Source: Candidatus Brevibacterium intestinigallinarum
GTDB lineage: Bacteria > Actinomycetota > Actinomycetes > Actinomycetales > Brevibacteriaceae
Reading direction: 5' to 3'
Assembly (NCBI GenBank): GCA_019117325.1
Contig: DWZY01000379.1
Coordinates: 1 to 15,774 of the forward strand
DNA: 15,774 bases
This document shows positions 6,221 to 13,226 of the stretch, piece by piece (the stretch's first letter is position 1; each line of letters opens with the position of its first letter). A program made the position numbers and the translations under genes. The notes beneath the pieces are model-generated. The model was not told where the DNA came from. It worked only from the letters and a program-made list of their open reading frames with translations, and made no database searches.

Positions 6221-6226
6221 TAGAGT
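6221..6226 (+). promoter_or_regulatory. Putative -10 box (TAGAGT) for proS
   Basis: TAGAGT follows TGG in the divergent intergenic region and lies 43 nt before GTG 6269. It fits the TANNNT pattern of actinobacterial housekeeping promoters. No good -35 is visible at 17-18 nt upstream. Confidence 0.4.
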
Positions 6227-6257
6227 TCCAGCGTCTGACCCGCGTCCGCGATCCCCT

Positions 6258-6263
6258 GAGGAG
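6258..6263 (+). promoter_or_regulatory. Shine-Dalgarno GAGGAG fixing the proS start
   Basis: GAGGAG overlaps the GTG at 6263, which therefore cannot be the start that uses it. The next in-frame GTG, at 6269, is 5 nt downstream and gives an N-terminus (VPLRMSSLFVRSLKEDP) like actinobacterial ProRS proteins that begin MLLRMS. ATG 6281 would be 17 nt away. Confidence 0.7.
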
Positions 6264-6268
6264 TGCCC

Positions 6269-8101
6269 GTGCCCCTGCGCATGTCCAGCCTGTTTGTGCG
6301 TTCCCTCAAGGAGGACCCCGCCGACGCCGAGGTCGCGAGCCACCGCCTGCTGCACCGCGGCGGGTACATCCGCCGCTCGGCCCCGGGCATCTACACGTGG
6401 CTGCCCCTGGGCCTGGCCGTGCTGCGCCGCGTCGAGACGGTCATCCGCCAGGAGATCGAGCGGGCCGGATCGCAGGAGGTCCACTTCCCGGCGCTGCTGC
6501 CGGCGGAGCCGTACCAGGAGTCCGGCCGCTGGGAGGCGTTCGGCGACCTCCTCTTCTCGCTGCAGGACCGCAAGGAGAACGACTACCTGCTGGCCCCCAC
6601 GCACGAAGAGGTCTTCACCCTGCTCGTCAAGGACCTGTACGGCTCGTACAAGGACCTCCCGCTCAGCCTCTACCAGATCCAGACGAAGTACCGCGATGAG
6701 GCCCGCCCGCGCGCCGGCCTGCTGCGCGGCCGCGAGTTCATCATGAAGGACGCCTACTCCTTCGACCTCGATGACGAGGGCCTGGACGCCTCGTACCAGG
6801 CGATGCGCGATGCCTACATCCGCATCTACGAGCGCCTGCGCCTGCCGTACGTCATCGTCGAGGCGACACCCGGCGCGATGGGCGGTGCCGGGACGGAGGA
6901 GTTCCTCTACCCGTCCCCGGTGGGCGAGGACACGTTCGTCCGCACCGCCGGCGGCTACGCGGCGAACGTCGAGGCCGTCACGACGGTCGCACCGGACCCC
7001 GTCGACTGGACGGACATGCCCGCCGCCCACGTCGAGCCGACTCCGGACACCCCCACCATCGCGACCCTCGTCGACGCGTCGAACAGCCTGCAGCCGCGTG
7101 CCGATCGCCCGTGGACCGCTGCGGACACCCTCAAGAACGTCGTCGTCGCCGTCACGCACGCGAACGGCGAGCGGGAGATCGTCGTCATCGGCCTGCCCGG
7201 TGACCGCGAGGTCGACCTGGGCCGCGCCGAGGGCACCGGCCGTCTGGGCGAGGGCGAGATCGACGTCGAGCCCGCGACCGAGGCCGACCTCGCGTCCCTG
7301 CCCCAGCTCGTCAAGGGCTACATCGGCCCCGGCGAGTCGCTGGACGCGCCGTTCCTGGGCCTCGAGGGGGCCTCGGGCCTGCGCTACCTCGTCGACCCGC
7401 GCGTGGCCGAGGGCACCCGCTGGGTCACCGGCGCGAACGTGCACGGCCACCACGTCTTCGACCTCGTCTACGGCCGCGACTTCACGGCCGACGGCCTCAT
7501 CGAGGCGTCCGAGGTCCGCGCGGGCGACCCCGCACCGGACGGCTCCGGACCGCTCGAGCTGGCCCGCGGCGTGGAGATCGGCCAGGTCTTCAAGCTGGGC
7601 CGCAAGTACGCGGAGGCGATGGGCCTGACCGTCCTCGACGAGAACGGGAAGTCCCGGGTCGTCACGATGGGCTCGTACGGCGTGGGCGTGTCCCGCGTCC
7701 TCGCGTGCATCGCGGAGGAGCACCACGACGACCGCGGCCTCATCTGGCCGCAGCACCTGGCTCCCGCAGACGTGCACATCGTCGCGACGGGCAAGGACGC
7801 GGAGGTCTACGAGACGGCCGAGTCCCTCACCACCCAGCTCGAAGCGCAGGGTGTGCGGGTCCTCGTCGACGACCGGCCCAAGACGAGCCCGGGCGTGAAG
7901 TTCGGTGACGCGGAGCTGTTCGGCATCCCGACGATCCTCGTCGTGGGCCGCGGGCTCAAGGACGGCAGCGTCGAGCTGCGGAACCGGGCGGACGGCACCT
8001 CGCGGGATATTGCAGTCGCGGACGCGGTCCAGCAGACCGTTGAGCAGGTCGACGCCGGCTACGCGCTGGCTGGCGGCACGCGCGCCGACTTCCTCGTGTG
8101 A
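6269..8101 (+). CDS. proS: Prolyl-tRNA synthetase, bacterial type with insertion domain
   Basis: A 610-residue class II aminoacyl-tRNA synthetase that charges tRNA-Pro with proline in the cytoplasm. The catalytic core includes LLPAEPYQESGRW (77-89, after motif 1), PTHEE (110-114) and motif 2, YRDEARPRAGLLRGREF (141-157). The bacterial-type insertion (editing) domain spans about 225-400. Motif 3 is TMGSYGVGVSRVLACIAEEH (466-485). The C-terminal anticodon-binding domain follows (about 495-610), with DVHIVATG and VDDRPKTSPGVKFGDAELFG. Length is normal for the bacterial-type enzyme. It is divergent from the CoA-transferase operon. Its stop overlaps the start of the TauE/SafE gene (GTGA at 8098-8101), so the two are expressed together. 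No key motif is missing. Confidence 0.96.
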   Translation: MPLRMSSLFVRSLKEDPADAEVASHRLLHRGGYIRRSAPGIYTWLPLGLAVLRRVETVIRQEIERAGSQEVHFPALLPAEPYQESGRWEAFGDLLFSLQDRKENDYLLAPTHEEVFTLLVKDLYGSYKDLPLSLYQIQTKYRDEARPRAGLLRGREFIMKDAYSFDLDDEGLDASYQAMRDAYIRIYERLRLPYVIVEATPGAMGGAGTEEFLYPSPVGEDTFVRTAGGYAANVEAVTTVAPDPVDWTDMPAAHVEPTPDTPTIATLVDASNSLQPRADRPWTAADTLKNVVVAVTHANGEREIVVIGLPGDREVDLGRAEGTGRLGEGEIDVEPATEADLASLPQLVKGYIGPGESLDAPFLGLEGASGLRYLVDPRVAEGTRWVTGANVHGHHVFDLVYGRDFTADGLIEASEVRAGDPAPDGSGPLELARGVEIGQVFKLGRKYAEAMGLTVLDENGKSRVVTMGSYGVGVSRVLACIAEEHHDDRGLIWPQHLAPADVHIVATGKDAEVYETAESLTTQLEAQGVRVLVDDRPKTSPGVKFGDAELFGIPTILVVGRGLKDGSVELRNRADGTSRDIAVADAVQQTVEQVDAGYALAGGTRADFLV

Positions 8102-8955
8102 CGGCGCTGACCGCGGCCACCGCGCCCGCGCCGGTCCTCGCTGCGGCGACGGCCGGTGCCGGGGACCAGGCGGACATCCGCGTCACGCTGGGCCTCGTCC
8201 TGCTGCTCCTGGCGGTGGGTCTGGTCGCCGGCACCGTCGACGCGGTCGTGGGCGGCGGCGGCCTCATCCAGCTGCCGGCCCTCCTGCTGGTGCCGGGGAT
8301 CTCCGCGGTCCAGGCACTCGCGACGAACAAGCTCGGCTCCATCGCGGGCACGGCGATGTCGTCCGCGACCTACCTGCGGCGGATCACCCCGGACCGCTCG
8401 GCGACCCTGCCCGCCGCGGGCCTCGCCCTCCTGGGCGCGGTGCTGGGCGCGATGCTCGCCGCGATCGTGCCGGAGGCGCTCTTCCGGCCCATCATCCTGC
8501 TCGTGCTCGTCGCGGTGGCGGTCTTCACGCTGCTGAAGCCCAGCCTGGGGCAGGAGGCGCAGCTGCGGTTCCCGCCGGACTCCGCGGCCCACCACGGGCT
8601 CGCGTGGACACTGGGATTCCTCGTGGGGATCTACGACGGCGTGCTGGGACCCGGCACCGGGTCGTTCCTCGTCATCGGGTTCGTCGCCCTCGTGGGCTTC
8701 AGCTTCCTCCAGGCCACGGCCTCGGCGAAGCTCATCAACCTCGCGACGAACCTGGGCGCACTCCTCTTCTTCGTCCCCGCGGGCCACGTCGTGTGGTCCC
8801 TGGGACTGGCACTGGCCGCCGGCAACGTGGTGGGCGGCTACCTGGGTGCCCGCATCGCGATCCGCTTCGGCAGCGGCTTCGTCCGCATCGTCTTCATCGT
8901 CGTCGTGGGTGCCCTCGTGCTCAGCATGGGCTGGGACGTGCTGCGCGGCCTCTGA
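8098..8955 (+). CDS. TauE/SafE family sulfite/anion exporter-like permease
   Basis: A 285-residue membrane protein with the internal duplication of the TauE/SafE family. The first half has AGTVDAVVGGGGLIQLPALL (44-63) and ATNKLGSIAGT (75-85). The second half repeats them as GIYDGVLGPGTGSFLVIGF (177-195) and ASAKLINLATNLGAL (208-222). About eight hydrophobic segments are seen, at about 30-50, 55-72, 104-124, 130-146, 168-176/188-202, 219-226, 231-251 and 262-279. Family members export sulfite, sulfoacetate or other organic anions; the substrate here is unknown. GTG 8098 overlaps the proS stop, and its context GTGA suggests translational coupling. No independent Shine-Dalgarno is visible. Nothing in the sequence ties the function to proline charging. 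It ends 30 nt from the convergent kinase gene, with only a weak 4-bp hairpin between them. Confidence 0.88.
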   Translation: MTALTAATAPAPVLAAATAGAGDQADIRVTLGLVLLLLAVGLVAGTVDAVVGGGGLIQLPALLLVPGISAVQALATNKLGSIAGTAMSSATYLRRITPDRSATLPAAGLALLGAVLGAMLAAIVPEALFRPIILLVLVAVAVFTLLKPSLGQEAQLRFPPDSAAHHGLAWTLGFLVGIYDGVLGPGTGSFLVIGFVALVGFSFLQATASAKLINLATNLGALLFFVPAGHVVWSLGLALAAGNVVGGYLGARIAIRFGSGFVRIVFIVVVGALVLSMGWDVLRGL

Positions 8956-8985
8956 CCGTGCTGGTCTCTGACCGCAGCCTGCGCC

Positions 8986-10005
8986 TCAGCCCAGCGGCTT
9001 GAGGCGGTGGGCGTCGATGCCGTGCACGCTCACGTGCGACAGCGCACGGGCGACCCACAGCGAGCGCGTCGCGTCGCCCCACGCCTTCTGCGTGCCGCCC
9101 TGGGCGGAGCGGAGGTACCAGAACATGTTCTCGACCTCGCGCGCGATCGCGGAGCCCAGCCCCAGCGCGGGATCGACCGCGGCGCACCGGCACAGCTCGG
9201 TCGCGAATTCCCGCAGCCACGCGGCCTGGCCCTCCGGCTCCGTCGACGGGATCTCCGTCATCCGGTTCCACAGCAGCGGCGCGATCATGTACGCCGCGGG
9301 GCCCGTGAGCGGCTGGGGATCGATCGCCTTCCACGTCGCGATGCCGTGCGCGTCAGGGTGGCCGGCCAGGATGTTGTAGTAGTGCAGGTCCGCGTGCAGC
9401 AGCCAGGACTCCTCCGACCGGGCCAGCCGGTCGATCCACAGGCGGGCGGCGTTGACGACGGACCAGTCCGCCGGGGTGAAGTCGGGGAAGTCGCGCAGCA
9501 GGGCGGAATCGGCCTCGAACCGCTCCAGCCAGCCCGCCGCGATGTCCTGCACCCGCACGAGGCCGCTGGGGCCGGGGACCCGCAGCGCCTGCGCCAGCTG
9601 GCCCCAGACCTCGGGCACCTGCTCCAGCGGCAGGGCTGACAGGTTCGTGTCCGTGCGCAGCCGCTCCTGCAGCGTCGCCCGGAACGACGGATCGTCGGCC
9701 AGCACCTGCACCGCCCCGCGCCCGTCCCATGCACGCAGTGCCGTGAGGATCTGGTCGTGGACCTGCGGATTGTCCGTGTTGGGCGCGGCGAAGCGGACGA
9801 TCGCGGGCACGCCCTGGGCGGTGAGGACGGGGATGACGAGGGACTCGCAGCCGGCCCACGGGCTGGTGGGCTGGGGATCGGGCGTGAGCGACCAGCGGTC
9901 CGTCAGCTCCATGAGCATGAAGTCGAGCGCCCGGGTCCACGCGTGCGTGTGCCGCGCGCCGCTGATCTCTGCGGCCGTCTCATAGAGCACCTGCGGGACC
10001 TTCAC
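8986..10005 (-). CDS. APH(6)/hydroxyurea-resistance kinase-like phosphotransferase
   Basis: A 339-residue protein of the aminoglycoside O-phosphotransferase superfamily, closest by motif to the APH(6)/StrB type. WDGRGAVQVL (93-102) matches the (N)GRGAVRLL region. LLHADLHYYNIL (202-213) is the Brenner motif with catalytic D206 and metal-binding N211. AIDPQPLTG (227-235) gives the metal-binding D229. The strand that normally holds the ATP-contacting lysine (AIVK in StrB) reads AIVR, with arginine at 71. The substrate is unknown, and antibiotic resistance should not be assumed for this chromosomal homologue. GTG 10005 has AGGAGG 7 nt upstream and overlaps the stop of the lipoprotein gene as GTGA, so the two genes form an operon. 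It converges with the TauE/SafE gene. Confidence 0.8.
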   Translation of the reverse strand: MKVPQVLYETAAEISGARHTHAWTRALDFMLMELTDRWSLTPDPQPTSPWAGCESLVIPVLTAQGVPAIVRFAAPNTDNPQVHDQILTALRAWDGRGAVQVLADDPSFRATLQERLRTDTNLSALPLEQVPEVWGQLAQALRVPGPSGLVRVQDIAAGWLERFEADSALLRDFPDFTPADWSVVNAARLWIDRLARSEESWLLHADLHYYNILAGHPDAHGIATWKAIDPQPLTGPAAYMIAPLLWNRMTEIPSTEPEGQAAWLREFATELCRCAAVDPALGLGSAIAREVENMFWYLRSAQGGTQKAWGDATRSLWVARALSHVSVHGIDAHRLKPLG

Positions 10006-11024
10006 GCGGCATCCTCCTGGTTGTCCGACTCCTGGCTGTCCGGGCGAACCTCGAAGCGGAGGTCCTGCGAGCCCTGCGCGCGGGAGCGCGCACGGGCGCT
10101 GTCATCCAACCACACCGCGAAGGCCGCGGGAGGCACGGCGCCCCGCGCGTCCAGGAGGGCGGCGGCGAGGTGGTCCTCCGCGGACTGCAGCGCGGACCGG
10201 GCCGTCGCGGCATCGTGCGGATCCTCCGGCAGGTCCCACGCGGGACGGTCAGAGGGCAGGGCGACCCCCGGCGCCAGGGTGCCCAGGGCCGCGACGATGC
10301 CCTGCAGGCGGGCGATACGTCCGGACGCACCGCTGCGCGCGGGGTCCTCGCCGGTGAGGTGGACGGCAGCGCGCTCGTAGGCGTACTCCGCCGCGTAGCA
10401 CGCGGTGGCGAGATCCTCGAGGGGCGAGGCCTCGCCCGTGGGGGATGCCTCGTCCGAGGGGGTGGCCGAAGTGCTGGTGGCCTCGTCGTCGGCCTCCGCC
10501 AGCAGCGCGGCGAGGGAGTCCGCGAGGTCCGCGCGGATCTGACCGGCAGCCTCGCCGTCGAAGTCGTCCAGGTGCAGGAGCGCGCCCGCGGTCACGTCGA
10601 GGAGCACCGCGAGGACGGGTGAGGTCGAGGTGCCGGATCCGTCCGCGGTGCCCGTGGCCTCCGCGACAAGGCGGGCGACGTCCGCGAGTCCGGTCGCCGC
10701 GTCTGTGGGCGGCGGGTCCGTATGAGGCGGTGCGACCGGCTCCGCGAGGTCCTCCGGCGGATTCCACGGCGGCCCCACGGCCTCGGCGAAGGCCTGGACC
10801 GCGGCCCGGACCGGCTCGGATGCCCCGGCCCCGGCCTCGGGATCGATCGCCGCGAGCGCGCGGGCGACAGCGTCGCGCACCAGGTCGTCGGGGGAGAGCT
10901 GCGGCAGGGCGGGATCGCGGTCGAGACGGATCCCGCAGCCGGTCAGCAGCACCGCGGTCAGCCCCAGGGCACCCGCCAGCACCGTCCTGCGGACGGGGCC
11001 GTCCGCTGCTGTCGTCCTGCGCAT
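10002..11024 (-). CDS. Lipoprotein with a DUF4439-like (ferritin-like) C-terminal domain
   Basis: A 340-residue exported lipoprotein. It begins with a basic n-region (RR at 2-3, RR at 12-13), a hydrophobic stretch (14-27) and the lipobox LLTGC with C30 as the predicted lipidated residue. The double arginine before the hydrophobic core could also suit Tat export, but this is weak. Residues 31-200 are helical and Ala/Asp/Glu-rich, with low-complexity linkers (about 84-112 and 180-200). Residues about 203-316 resemble DUF4439, with a helical AAEYAYERAAVHLTG segment, RIARLQGIVAALG and a C-terminal SAEDHLAAALLDARG. M. tuberculosis carries a DUF4439 gene (Rv2844) near rimP, so this is a conserved position. 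Function is unknown. A TACGAT box 7 nt before ATG 11024 and the lack of a Shine-Dalgarno suggest a leaderless mRNA. Confidence 0.8.
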   Translation of the reverse strand: MRRTTAADGPVRRTVLAGALGLTAVLLTGCGIRLDRDPALPQLSPDDLVRDAVARALAAIDPEAGAGASEPVRAAVQAFAEAVGPPWNPPEDLAEPVAPPHTDPPPTDAATGLADVARLVAEATGTADGSGTSTSPVLAVLLDVTAGALLHLDDFDGEAAGQIRADLADSLAALLAEADDEATSTSATPSDEASPTGEASPLEDLATACYAAEYAYERAAVHLTGEDPARSGASGRIARLQGIVAALGTLAPGVALPSDRPAWDLPEDPHDAATARSALQSAEDHLAAALLDARGAVPPAAFAVWLDDSARARSRAQGSQDLRFEVRPDSQESDNQEDAA

Positions 11025-11025
11025 G

Positions 11026-11055
11026 CAGACAATCGTAGCCGCAGGTCGGTAGGCT
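11026..11055 (+). promoter_or_regulatory. Putative rimP promoter
   Basis: CAGACA (11026-11031, four of six matches to TTGACA) and TAGGCT (11050-11055) are spaced by 18 nt. Transcription would begin near 11062, giving a leader of about 41 nt to ATG 11103. It overlaps the opposing promoter of the lipoprotein gene, so the two may interfere. Confidence 0.4.
11032..11037 (-). promoter_or_regulatory. Putative -10 box (TACGAT) of a leaderless lipoprotein promoter
   Basis: On the minus strand TACGAT (11037-11032) is followed by seven bases and then ATG 11024. The first transcribed base would thus be at or beside the start codon. There is no Shine-Dalgarno and no clear -35. Confidence 0.4.
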
Positions 11056-11102
11056 CCTGATGACGTCCCCGGCACGTCGCGACCGCTCATCGAAAGGCAC
11101 CC

Positions 11103-11645
11103 ATGGCACTCCACACCGGCAGGATCCACGACGCACTCGACGCCCCGCTGGCCCAGCAGGGCCTCGTCATCGAGGACATCCGTGCCCACGCCGCCGGCCG
11201 CCACCGCACGCTCACGATCACGGTCGATCTGGACGCCGATCACGCGGAGCCCGTCTCGTCGCAGGCGATCGCGGAGGCGACGCGCACGATCTCCGCACTG
11301 CTCGACGAGATCGAGGTGTGGGGCGAGCACCCCTACACCCTCGAGGTCTCCTCGCCGGGTGCGGAGAGGCCGCTCACCCAGCCGCGGCAGTTCCGCCGCG
11401 TCGTCGGCAGGCGCCTGCGGGCGGAGCTCGCGGCGGACGGATCCGGGGCGGAGTCGCGCACGGTGGAGGCCGAGGCCGAGGCCGGGGCGGGGGAGGAGCC
11501 GCCTGCGCCCGAGGCCGTCGAGACCGTCGAGGCGCGCCTCGAGTCCGCGGACGAGGCCGGGATCGTGCTCGAGGGAGTGCGCGACGGAGCGCGGATCCCG
11601 TACGCGCAGGTGCGCGCGGCACGCGTCGTCGTCTCCCTGCGATGA
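11103..11645 (+). CDS. rimP: Ribosome maturation factor RimP
   Basis: A 180-residue protein needed for late maturation of the 30S subunit. The N-terminal domain (1-90) ends with the family hallmark YTLEVSSPGAERPL (78-91). The C-terminal Sm-like beta-barrel (about 92-180) includes RRVVGRRLRAELA and ends with IPYAQVRAARVVV (165-177). Between the first and later strands of that barrel (about 112-141) there is an acidic, Glu/Ala/Pro-rich insertion of about 30 residues that many RimP proteins lack. ATG 11103 has AAAGG 5 nt upstream. It is first in the rimP-nusA-ylxR-infB cluster, 113 nt before nusA. Confidence 0.93.
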   Translation: MALHTGRIHDALDAPLAQQGLVIEDIRAHAAGRHRTLTITVDLDADHAEPVSSQAIAEATRTISALLDEIEVWGEHPYTLEVSSPGAERPLTQPRQFRRVVGRRLRAELAADGSGAESRTVEAEAEAGAGEEPPAPEAVETVEARLESADEAGIVLEGVRDGARIPYAQVRAARVVVSLR

Positions 11646-11663
11646 GGCCCGCCCGCGGTCGCC

Positions 11664-11669
11664 TATAGT
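11664..11669 (+). promoter_or_regulatory. Putative -10 box (TATAGT) of a nusA promoter
   Basis: TATAGT is close to the -10 consensus and stands out in this GC-rich region, 19 nt after the rimP stop. It would give a leader of about 83 nt to the nusA start, containing only weak hairpins (such as GAGCG/CGCTC at 11708-11724). No clear -35 is seen. The nusA segment may therefore be transcribed both from rimP and from here. Confidence 0.5.
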
Positions 11670-11758
11670 GGGGACCCCGGGTGGCGCGCCTGATGGAGAC
11701 GACCTCAGAGCGGACATGTCGCTCCGCACGGCTGCACGAGTGAGAGGCACACGAACTG

Positions 11759-12718
11759 ATGGACATCGATCTGAGCGCACTGAGGATGATCGAGGCGGAC
11801 AAGGAGATCCCCTTCGCCACCCTCGTGGAACTCATCGAGCAGGCGCTCCTGCTGGCCTACCAGCGCACCCCGGGCGCGTGGCAGGACGCGCGCGCGGAGA
11901 TCGATCCGAAGAGCGGCAAGGCAGTCATCTGGGCCGTCGAGTTCGACAACGATGACGTGCCGATCGGCGAGTTCGACGACACCCCGGAGGACTTCGGCCG
12001 CATCGCCGCGATGACCGCGCGCAACGTCATCCACCAGCGCCTGCGCGACGTCGAGGACGAGGCCGTCATGGGCGCCTTCCGCAGCCGCAGCGGCGAACTG
12101 GTCTCCGGACGCATCCAGCAGGGTCGGGACCCGCAGATGGTCCAGGTGGACCTGGGCGACGTCGAGGCGATCCTGCCGCCGCACGAGCAGGTGCCGGGCG
12201 AGTCCTATGACCACGGCGACCGGATCCGCGTCGTCGTCGTCGACGTGCGCCGCGGGCTCAAGGGCCCCTCGATCACCGTCTCCCGCTCCCACCCGGACCT
12301 GGTGCGAAGGCTCTTCGCCCACGAGTCCCCGGAGATCGCGGACGGCACGGTCGAGATCGCGGCACTGGCGCGCGAGGCCGGGCACCGCACGAAGATGGCC
12401 GTCCGCGCGAACGCGCCGGGCGTGAACGCGAAGGGCGCGTGCATCGGCGAGCTGGGCTCGCGCGTGCGCTCCGTCATGGCGGAGCTGGGACAGGAGAAGA
12501 TCGACATCGTCGACTTCTCCGACGACCCGGCGGAGTTCATCACCCAGGCCCTCTCGCCCGCGAAGGTCCTCTCCGTCGAGGTGCTCGACGCGGCCACGAA
12601 GTCCGCCCGGGCCACCGTCCCGGCGGACCAGCTGTCGCTGGCGATCGGCAAGGAGGGGCAGAACGCGCGCCTCGCAGCCCGCCTCACCAACTGGAAGATC
12701 GACATCGTCGCCGGCTGA
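11759..12718 (+). CDS. nusA: Transcription termination/antitermination factor NusA
   Basis: A 319-residue RNA polymerase-binding elongation factor that affects pausing, termination and antitermination. The domains are an N-terminal RNAP-binding domain (1-105, MDIDLSALRMIEADKEIPF), an S1 domain (about 111-177, GELVSGRIQ ... ITVSRSHPDLVRRLF), KH1 (about 196-270, with NAKGACIGELGSRVRSVM) and KH2 (about 271-319, with LAIGKEGQNARLAARLTNW). It stops right after KH2, so the acidic repeats of E. coli NusA are absent, as is normal for actinobacterial NusA. The KH1 loop reads GELG where the mycobacterial protein has GPMG. ATG 11759 follows a modest GAGAGG about 11-13 nt upstream. Confidence 0.95.
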   Translation: MDIDLSALRMIEADKEIPFATLVELIEQALLLAYQRTPGAWQDARAEIDPKSGKAVIWAVEFDNDDVPIGEFDDTPEDFGRIAAMTARNVIHQRLRDVEDEAVMGAFRSRSGELVSGRIQQGRDPQMVQVDLGDVEAILPPHEQVPGESYDHGDRIRVVVVDVRRGLKGPSITVSRSHPDLVRRLFAHESPEIADGTVEIAALAREAGHRTKMAVRANAPGVNAKGACIGELGSRVRSVMAELGQEKIDIVDFSDDPAEFITQALSPAKVLSVEVLDAATKSARATVPADQLSLAIGKEGQNARLAARLTNWKIDIVAG

Positions 12719-12794
12719 GCGCGAGGCACATCCGGCTGGCTGCCGGCCGCGGCCCGTGGCTGGTCACCCTGCTGGGGCGATCCGGGCGGTGCTG

Positions 12795-12800
12795 TAGACT
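12795..12800 (+). promoter_or_regulatory. Putative -10 box (TAGACT) of a leaderless ylxR promoter
   Basis: TGTAGACT gives a TANNNT -10 box followed by six bases (GGTCCG) and GTG 12807. The transcript would start at the start codon. No Shine-Dalgarno is present before ylxR. The remaining nusA-ylxR gap (12719-12794) is GC-rich and shows no clear -35 or terminator. Confidence 0.45.
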
Positions 12801-12806
12801 GGTCCG

Positions 12807-13118
12807 GTGTCGACGGCAGAACGTGCTCCCCGGGAACCGATCCGGATGTGCATCGCCTGCCGCCGCAGAGAGCCCCAGTCGCAGCTGCTGCGCCTGGCTG
12901 TGCTCAAAGCGGACGACGACCGGATCGTCGTCGACGCAGATCGCAGGATCCCCGGACGGGGAGCCTGGATCCACGATTCGGCCGCGTGCTGGAAGAGAGC
13001 ACGCGCGAAACGAGCCTTCTCCGTTGCGCTCCGTGCGCCGGGCCTCACCGGTCCGGAGCCCGCGCCGGAGGAGGATTGGGACCACAGGAAGCAGGTACTT
13101 CGAATGGATTCCGTGTAG
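12807..13118 (+). CDS. ylxR: YlxR/RnpM-family RNA-binding protein
   Basis: A 103-residue basic protein of the YlxR family. Its signatures are RMCIACRRR (13-21) and PGRGAWIHDSAACW (49-62), with cysteines 15, 18 and 61. RARAKRAFSVALR (64-76) follows. The family sits between nusA and infB across bacteria. In Bacillus subtilis it binds the RNase P RNA and modulates its activity (RnpM), and other work gives it a regulatory role. The C-terminal 25 residues (about 79-103) are a polar tail. GTG 12807 gives the expected N-terminus before the first signature. It ends 108 nt before infB, in a gap that carries the paired hairpins at 13190-13221. Confidence 0.9.
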   Translation: MSTAERAPREPIRMCIACRRREPQSQLLRLAVLKADDDRIVVDADRRIPGRGAWIHDSAACWKRARAKRAFSVALRAPGLTGPEPAPEEDWDHRKQVLRMDSV

Positions 13119-13189
13119 TGAGTGTCGTCCGATGACAACTCGAAACGATGGTCGTGAGCAGTGAGATGAGAACTGCGCGACCCTGATGC

Positions 13190-13221
13190 GGTCCTTCCTG
13201 CCCGGGAGGACCCGGACAGGA
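13190..13221 (+). promoter_or_regulatory. Two mutually exclusive hairpins that overlap the infB Shine-Dalgarno
   Basis: Hairpin A pairs GGTCCTTCC (13190-13198) with GGGAGGACC (13204-13212): 9 bp including one G-U, loop TGCCC. Hairpin B pairs TCCTG-C-CCGGG (13196-13206) with CCCGG-A-CAGGA (13211-13221): 10 pairs around one C-A mismatch, loop AGGA. They share bases 13196-13206 and 13211-13212, so only one can form at a time. B takes up AGGA of the infB ribosome site (AGGAGA, 13218-13223), only a few bases before GTG 13227. A leaves it free. A translational switch for IF2 is an inference. The rest of the gap (13119-13189) shows no other element. Confidence 0.45.
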
Positions 13222-13226
13222 GAGAA

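Noticed and set aside
6131..7777. A 548-codon open frame on the minus strand opposite proS
   Set aside because: Antisense shadow of a clear prolyl-tRNA synthetase, with Arg/Val/Asp/Gly-rich low-complexity protein and no recognisable motif.
8956..8985. Possible terminator between the TauE/SafE and kinase genes
   Set aside because: Only GGTC-TCT-GACC (4 bp) can form, which is too weak to call.
8986..10005. Calling the kinase an antibiotic resistance gene
   Set aside because: Only fold-level motifs match APH(6); it is embedded in a conserved chromosomal context with no transfer signs and carries a substituted ATP-site residue.
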